Assembly: GCA_021904315.1 (NCBI GenBank)
Contig: CM038907.1
Span: 26,977,223-27,041,222 of the forward strand
Direction of reading: 5' to 3'
Origin: Sphagnum magellanicum
Taxonomy: Eukaryota; Streptophyta; Sphagnopsida; Sphagnales; Sphagnaceae
DNA length: 64,000 nucleotides
Within the stretch, counting starts at the first letter, position 1; the number at the start of each line of letters is the position of its first letter. The notes under the pieces are model-generated. The model was not told the origin of the DNA, ran no database searches, and was given only the letters and a program-made list of their open reading frames with translations. The position numbers were made by a program, and so were the translations under genes. Below are positions 57,961-64,000 of the stretch, in pieces.

Positions 57961-58371
57961 TTGAATCAACATATATAAAGACCAATACGTAATCATCACA
58001 ACAAGAATTCACTTTTTTTTCTCATCCATGATGTGTGATTGTTTATGAAAGGTGTAAAAGAAAACAAAAGAAAACAAAAAAGATAAAATGAAAGAGAAGA
58101 AAACCAAAGAGGAAACCTAAAATGAGAGGGAAAAAAAAAAATAGGAGACCAATAAAAGGTTATAGCAACCACATTTCCAAACCTTTTTTTTACAAAATAC
58201 TATTTTTTATTTTAAAATGCATGTGGTCCATTCTTTTGGTCCAAATTAGGTTTACATTATGAATAAAAGCCCTTGAACCATGGCCTATGGGTATTTCCAT
58301 GGTGTCATCTAAAAAGTGGGTACCATGAGGTTCTATAAGCCATGGCCTAAGCCCTCTATTGTAAACAACCC

Positions 58372-61300
58372 TTAAGTTGATTAAAATTCAACATAATGAT
58401 AAAAACCTTCCTTGATGTTTAAAGGATAGATCATCCATCTTATGCCTCATTCTTATATCACCACCTATCGATACTAAGTAGAAAATGCAAGCTACATTAT
58501 ATCCAAAAGTTAGTAGGAGGATAATGTGAGGTGTTGTTCATTAACTACCAAAATGTAACATTGGGATTCATGATACATGGAAACTAATTGTGGGATTTCC
58601 ACTAAGTACAAGGTGTTCCTTGCATTTGTCACATTGAGAACACAAGATGGAAATGTACAAAGTTAGTAAGAAAGAAAAGTGACACATATTAAACTCTTGA
58701 ATTCATAAATAATTTGTTGAAGAGGAATTCCATTAATAATCAACTATTACAATGTTACTATTAGTAACTATTTCATTGATTGTTCCAGTTTTTGCATGTA
58801 ATTGAATTTTTTGTCATGCTAAAATATTTTAAGATGCATATCATTTTTATAAACTAAGGTCCATAAAAAATTTAACATGTGATGAATGAATAATGAAAAT
58901 CATGCAAAGTTCATTCATTCGTAGGTTCGTACATTTTACACACAAATAAATGTGTTGACGAATGAAGTATCAACCTATAATTGAACAAATGTCACATGAA
59001 TTTTGCATCTTCCTATAAATTTGTGTTTCAAACATGTTTTCAATGCATGATATCAATGTGTAAAACATACAAATTATGAATGAACAAATTTTGCACGATT
59101 TCCATTATTAAATTGTGAGATGTTAAGTTTGTGATGTCATACTTGTTAGGAACTAGATATTTATAGTGGTTGGCATTTAAAATATATGCAATACATGTGA
59201 TTGGTGTTAGGCAGCAATTAATTTTTAAAAAGGTAAGCTAATTTATTTTTTACAACCCATTGTGCTAAACTTAAGGAATATTGAACCATTGGGCTATCAC
59301 AATGATCTTTGAAAACATGAGAAGATTTAACATACTTAAATTGTCCTATCAAAATTTTGAAATATTTCAAATGGGACTACTGTTTCCCCAATTTTTCAAA
59401 AATATAATTTTTTAACAAAAAATATTCCAATTATTAATCATAGGTACAATACTTTGAAAATTAGCATTTCATGTAATATAAGAGTTTGGGGATTAAATTA
59501 TGAATTTCAAAGAACTTATTAGACCTTAAAACTGCATGGAAAACTTCAATGTAGTTTTAATGTCAACTTTTCATTTTCAAATTAATCTTCCAATATGGTA
59601 TAAAGAGACAAATTGTTCATGATTAAAATGACTAATGAATTTTTCCAACTAGTTTGTGTATGAGGGTTTGAAGGAAACAAAATGAGTCCAAACCCTTTAA
59701 GGTGTACTACTTGAGATGAAAAAAGATACTCCATTGTGTATTTTTAAATTTGATTCTCATACACATTGATGAATCAATGCCATATTTTAAAATATGATAG
59801 CTTAAGCCACTATACATATTTTAGAACTATCAATATCATCCACTTTGTATCCACATGTATGATGAAACATGACTTGATATTGAAATGTTTAGATAATGAA
59901 TGCATTACAAAATCACTAGTCAAATTTCCATGTTTGGATAAAAAAGTTTGATGTTTCTAATTTCCATTGAAAGGACATCATGATGTTTTGTAGTTCAACA
60001 TATGTTAAAAATCACTTTGAAAAAACTTATTACACCTATGGTGAATTATAAAGGAGATAGAATTGTTCCTAAGTGAATACATAGTTGGATGACATTATAA
60101 GTTTTAGCTTCATTATAAGTTCATTTAGGAGGAGATGCTTATAAATATTATTGAAATTATGTTATCACGCTACATATGTAAAACTTGCATAAGAATGCAT
60201 GAAATAATTCGTGCATAAATTTTAAGATATAATAGATAATCAATCATAATTTGTGTTGTAAACATTCAAAATATGATATTAGAATAAGGGATATTTGTTT
60301 AGGTGACCACATTCTTTTTGTCACATCTTGATGGTTTGGATTTGTTTTTCTTTTGTGACTAAATTTTGATCACCACGTGGACTAGGGTTCAAGTCTAGCC
60401 AATCATCCATGTCCCCATAATTACATGTTGATTAAATTTTGCTTATCGTTAAGGTAAAAAATTTAACCTTACAAAATTGGAAAAAACAAATTGTTTTGAC
60501 CTAAGTTGACCTTAAATCAACATTTTGTTGGGCTACATCAATGTCAAGACTAATGCAATTGACACATCATGACAAGAAGTGACATCGATAACCTTTCTTG
60601 ATTAGGAGTTCAATTTTACATTTTTTCGGCATAGTTTTTTTTGTATTTAAAAAAAATTCCTTCCTTTTTGGCAATTATTTAACATTGAACTATAATGACA
60701 AATACAATATGTTGAATATCACAAAATGAAAAAATGTATCAAAATTATTTTTTTAACATAAAAAAAAACTTCAAAAATGAAATAAGGTGAATAAGGCAAC
60801 ATCACAAATTTGTACCTTCCATTAACTCGAACAAACTAAACATCATGGGTTGCATTGTATTCATTTATACATGTTTGGGATTTAGGCCATATGTACTTGT
60901 ATGCCATATAAACTTCCGCAAGGTCCACTTTCCAAAAAACCTTTTAAAAATATCCATAATGCAAGAAGATTATTCGCAAAAGATGAATATTTTTTCTTCA
61001 ATATGGATAAAAAATGGATGTTCATGGAAATGTCTTGTTCACATGAATGAAAATTTTATGACCAAGTTATACATGCTTGTAAACCTTTTGCATGATTTAT
61101 GATGAGTTGATGGATGTCATTTGTGACAACAATTCTTCTACAAGTGATGAATTTCACAAGGGACAAATTTAGGCTTCTATATTCATCACATGTATATTTA
61201 ATGCAACTCTCAAAGGTCCTCATAAAATGTTTAAATAAATTCTCATGTATATTCTTTTGCATCATGAAGGGTTGAATAATGAATAAAATATTCTATTTAA

Positions 61301-62473
61301 TGATGTAAAAATTTAGATAAATTTTTTGATTGATTTTGTATTCTCATTTCCCATCAATTTTAATTTGTGAAAGAAGATTTGGAGCTAGTTTTAAAATTGT
61401 TGGTGGACACCCATGTAACAAGAAAGAAATAATAAACATTAAATAAATGTTCATAGAACCTATACACTTGAATTGAAACATCACAACATTTATTTGTCTA
61501 ATGCTAGCGAATGCAATGTGCATAATAAATAGGTAATCCATGATTTAAAAGAATAATATACATGGGAAGTATGTATACAAGTTTGATTTTCAATATTGAA
61601 AATTTCATAATTTGAATGGTTTTGATTACAAAATAATGTTTATTGATTGTGAAAAACAAGATGAACTTGAAATTTGGCCAACCATGTCACTTGATCTTTC
61701 GACACCACTTGGTTTACAATTTCTTTTACATGTTAAATATCAAATGTAACGTGTAGACCATAACTTTGCAAAATAAAATAAAATTGCATGTGTTAATAAA
61801 GGCACAATACATTTGAATGAAAATTGCAAAAACACAAAACTGTAAGAATGATTGTTATGATGATAATTGGTCATGCATAAAATTGGATTGACCTATTTGG
61901 TGATTACATATAATACTTTCACCTAATTATTCATATAATAGCTTCAACCACTTTGGTACCAACTAGGATCCATGTATTAGAATCAATGTTAATAAAGAAA
62001 GTTCTCAAAAACATGACAAAGAAGTAACATAACCATTATCCCACTATAGTGATTCATTTAATAAATGCATAGGAAAAAATGAAGATGTTTAAAACTTTGA
62101 ACATGTAAGATGTTGCAAATGCCAAAATGGTAATTATAAAAGATAAATGCCAAGACCTAACCTTGGGCCATAACCAAGGTTGGGATAAAATATTTGAAAT
62201 GAGTTGAAATTAGGAGTCCAAAGCTTGGCAATATTTTTTAAAAACTCCCTTATTGAAAGGGAAGTATATGGGAGTGCAAAAAAAGAACCTTTAATATTCT
62301 CCAATCCCACTTTGAAAGTTGACAATCCCTAATTGTTTTGAATATTTGGATCAAGGTTTGAAGGATCAATCTTGTCCAAATTGAACATCCTTTAATTTGT
62401 TGGAAATATCTTGTGGATTATTATAATAAAATGGGATTAAATTTCCCAAATATATGTTTTTGCATTAAATTAA
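58372..62473. other. AT-rich gene-poor region
   Basis: I recognise no gene. Open frames reach 85 codons (60,845-61,102 on +), with no domain. At 59,694 a CCTTTAAGGTGTACTAC motif resembles one end of the MITE at 25,780 without a clear partner. At about 60,389 GGGTTCAAGTCTAGCC is B-box-like, but no A box is convincing. Confidence 0.45.
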
Positions 62474-62705
62474 GATCATTTGAAAGGTTGACAATGAGAT
62501 TGTCAAAATGATTCTTGACCGTTTAAATGATGATTTGAGGGGTCAAATCAAATTTGATTAAAAAGTTTAATATGGCTTGGGAAAGGTTATGATCATTTGA
62601 AAGGTTGACAATGAGATTGTCAAAATGGTTCCCAACCATTTAAATGATGATTTAAAAGGTCAAATCAATTTTGATTAAGAAGCTTGATATGGCTTGGGAA
62701 AGTTG
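62474..62705. repeat. Two-unit 117-bp tandem duplication, little diverged
   Basis: GATCATTTGAAAGGTTGACA begins units at 62,474 and 62,591. Both continue with the palindrome GACAATGAGATTGTC, then CAAAATG(A/G)TTC, TTTAAATGATGATTT, GGTCAAATCAA and TTTAATATGGC/CTTGATATGGC, ending GGGAAAG(G)TT. Only about a dozen differences separate the units, so it is one of the youngest local events in the window. Confidence 0.9.
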
Positions 62706-64000
62706 TTCTCAAAGGTTAAAAAATAGACCTTTGATTTTTTGAATTTAAATATCATTTGAAGAAATTATGAACTTTTGAAATTTCAAAATTCATAATTTAA
62801 CAAAATAAAAAACCCCAATTCAGAACTCCCACATTTTTTTATACTTTGATATAAGTGTGACAACAAACTACAATGTATATAATAGAAAGGAGGGTGATGT
62901 ATCTTCCCAAGTTTGAGTCGTGATGAATATTATGAATTTGAGTTCACCCATAGCTAATCCATGAACCAAAATTAGCTCCAAATGTACGACCATTTTTTTT
63001 GTTTATTTATGCAATTTGAAATGATTACAAGTTCAACATGAGGAGTTCATCATCATCCTATCCTAAAGTTCCCACTTGCCCCCTTTTTATTGTTGGAAGT
63101 CTAAAAATATGCCTCCAATTTTTCCATTCTTTTGTTAAAGCAAGATCAAGGAGGTTCATAATCAATATCATCGCTTGACTAACTTAGGAGTTACATTAAT
63201 AAATCTTTTATCAAAGCTTTAAAAATGTGTTTAAAAAACATATATCATGAAAAAATAGCAATAAATTTGAATTGAAAATGTTTGTGTTTGATAGTGGCAT
63301 ATCATACGATTGATTACAATTTTAATCCTTATCTTCAAATGCGAAATATGAACAACACAATAATGCATTCAAAATCTAAAAATAGAACAAAGCCCATCAA
63401 GCTAAATGATGTTTTTAAATATTTTCATTCATGAAAGATTGGGAGATCTTATGGTAAAAACTAAAATGATTTCATGTCTAATTCCTTGAGAATAAAATGT
63501 AACTATTTAAATAAATCAATAGTAGCAAAATATAGTTGTTTATCAATAAATTGTAATTAATTTCAATAATTAATTTTATGAAGATGAAAATTGATGAGAT
63601 GAAATAGATCATTGGTTTTACATTATGAAAAGACAACTCTCTATAATGACAGTAAACAATTATATTTAATGTAAATAGAAACATTATATTTTAAAATATT
63701 AACACAAATTGATATAAAACAATAAACAAAATGAAATGTTCAAAGTGATAGTCAAGATATGGGGTAAGTTAATCACAAAGGTTTGAATGTGATGAATGTT
63801 CATACCAAACCTTTTAATATGGGGCAAATTTTAGTCCACCATTACAGTATAGTTTTTTTTTTTTACTGTATGTCCATGAGGAACATGGGTTTAATCATTA
63901 CATGTAGAAAGTTGAAAATATAAAATGAATAAACATTATTCATTTCATTGAATTAGGGGTTAAGTGCAAAACTTAGAATCTAGTTATGACTATTGTGAAA
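62706..64000. other. AT-rich sequence without recognisable features
   Basis: All frames are densely interrupted and the longest open frame is 68 codons (63,478-63,684 on -), of low complexity. No transposon ends, RNA genes or regulatory patterns noticed. Confidence 0.5.

Larger units (their letters stand above)
54951..58371. mobile_element. Structurally complete, decayed PIF/Harbinger transposon (3.42 kb)
   Basis: The left terminus GGGGGTGGTTTACACTAG (then ATGGCTTGGGC) from 54,951 pairs with the inverted right terminus GGGTTGTTTACAATAG (then AGGGCTTAGGCC) ending at 58,371. Similarity continues about 30 bp. TTAA lies immediately outside both ends (54,947-54,950 and 58,372-58,375), compatible with the TTA/TAA duplications of PIF/Harbinger elements, although the exact 3-bp register is ambiguous by one base. 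Inside are a five-unit tandem array (55,262-55,780), an ORF1-like relic on + (from 55,886) and a transposase relic on - (about 56,900-57,960), converging. The two-gene layout is the usual one for autonomous members. Stops and frameshifts in both genes make it inactive. Confidence 0.85.

Noticed and set aside
60380..60420. GGGTTCAAGTCTAGCC as part of a tRNA gene
   Set aside because: Only a B-box-like motif is present. No A box, anticodon arm or acceptor pairing could be found.

Overview
This window looks like repeat-rich, gene-poor nuclear DNA of a land plant, most likely one with a large genome. It is AT-rich. No open reading frame exceeds 165 codons, and I could not reconstruct a single intact cellular gene. 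What can be recognised is transposon debris of types known from plants: a LINE reverse transcriptase, two PIF/Harbinger transposases, CACTA-like miniature elements, tRNA-derived SINE-like heads, and plant-type TTTAGGG (telo-box) motifs. I see no bacterial operons, CRISPR array, rRNA or convincing functional tRNA. I cannot name the species; a gymnosperm or another large-genome plant is an inference only.

Layout. 1-8,150: AT-rich sequence with a higher-GC stretch at about 2,240-5,600, a perfect hairpin at 1,178-1,211 and small tandem duplications, but no recognisable gene. 8,151-8,930: a 0.78-kb element with terminal inverted repeats (TIRs). 8,931-24,850: almost featureless AT-rich DNA with (TA)n tracts and one isolated GC-rich island (16,550-16,870). 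24,850-26,033: a tandem array of roughly 114-bp units followed by a 254-bp MITE. 26,560-31,506: a 4.9-kb foldback element whose two arms hold the same ordered modules, with some tandem blocks greatly expanded in the right arm. 31,490-34,430: an unidentified coding relic on + converging on a PIF/Harbinger transposase relic on -. Each contains a 145-bp CACTA-like MITE with a 3-bp target duplication.

34,430-54,950 is a mosaic of old dispersed repeats. It includes copies related in direct and inverted orientation between 38.7-42.6 kb and 48.1-50.5 kb, a SINE-like sequence (41.35 kb), a LINE reverse-transcriptase relic (45.1-46.06 kb), a second, smaller foldback (46.98-48.30 kb) and a lone TATA-like promoter motif (51.18 kb). 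54,951-58,371 is a structurally complete but decayed 3.4-kb PIF/Harbinger transposon, with TIRs, TTAA on both flanks, an accessory ORF1 relic on +, a transposase relic on -, and a five-unit tandem array carrying poly(C) tracts. 58,372-64,000 is featureless apart from a fresh-looking 117-bp tandem duplication at 62,474.

No working gene network can be described here. The window records successive transposon insertion, nesting, local tandem amplification and mutational decay. The most unusual structure is the modular 4.9-kb foldback at 26.6-31.5 kb.
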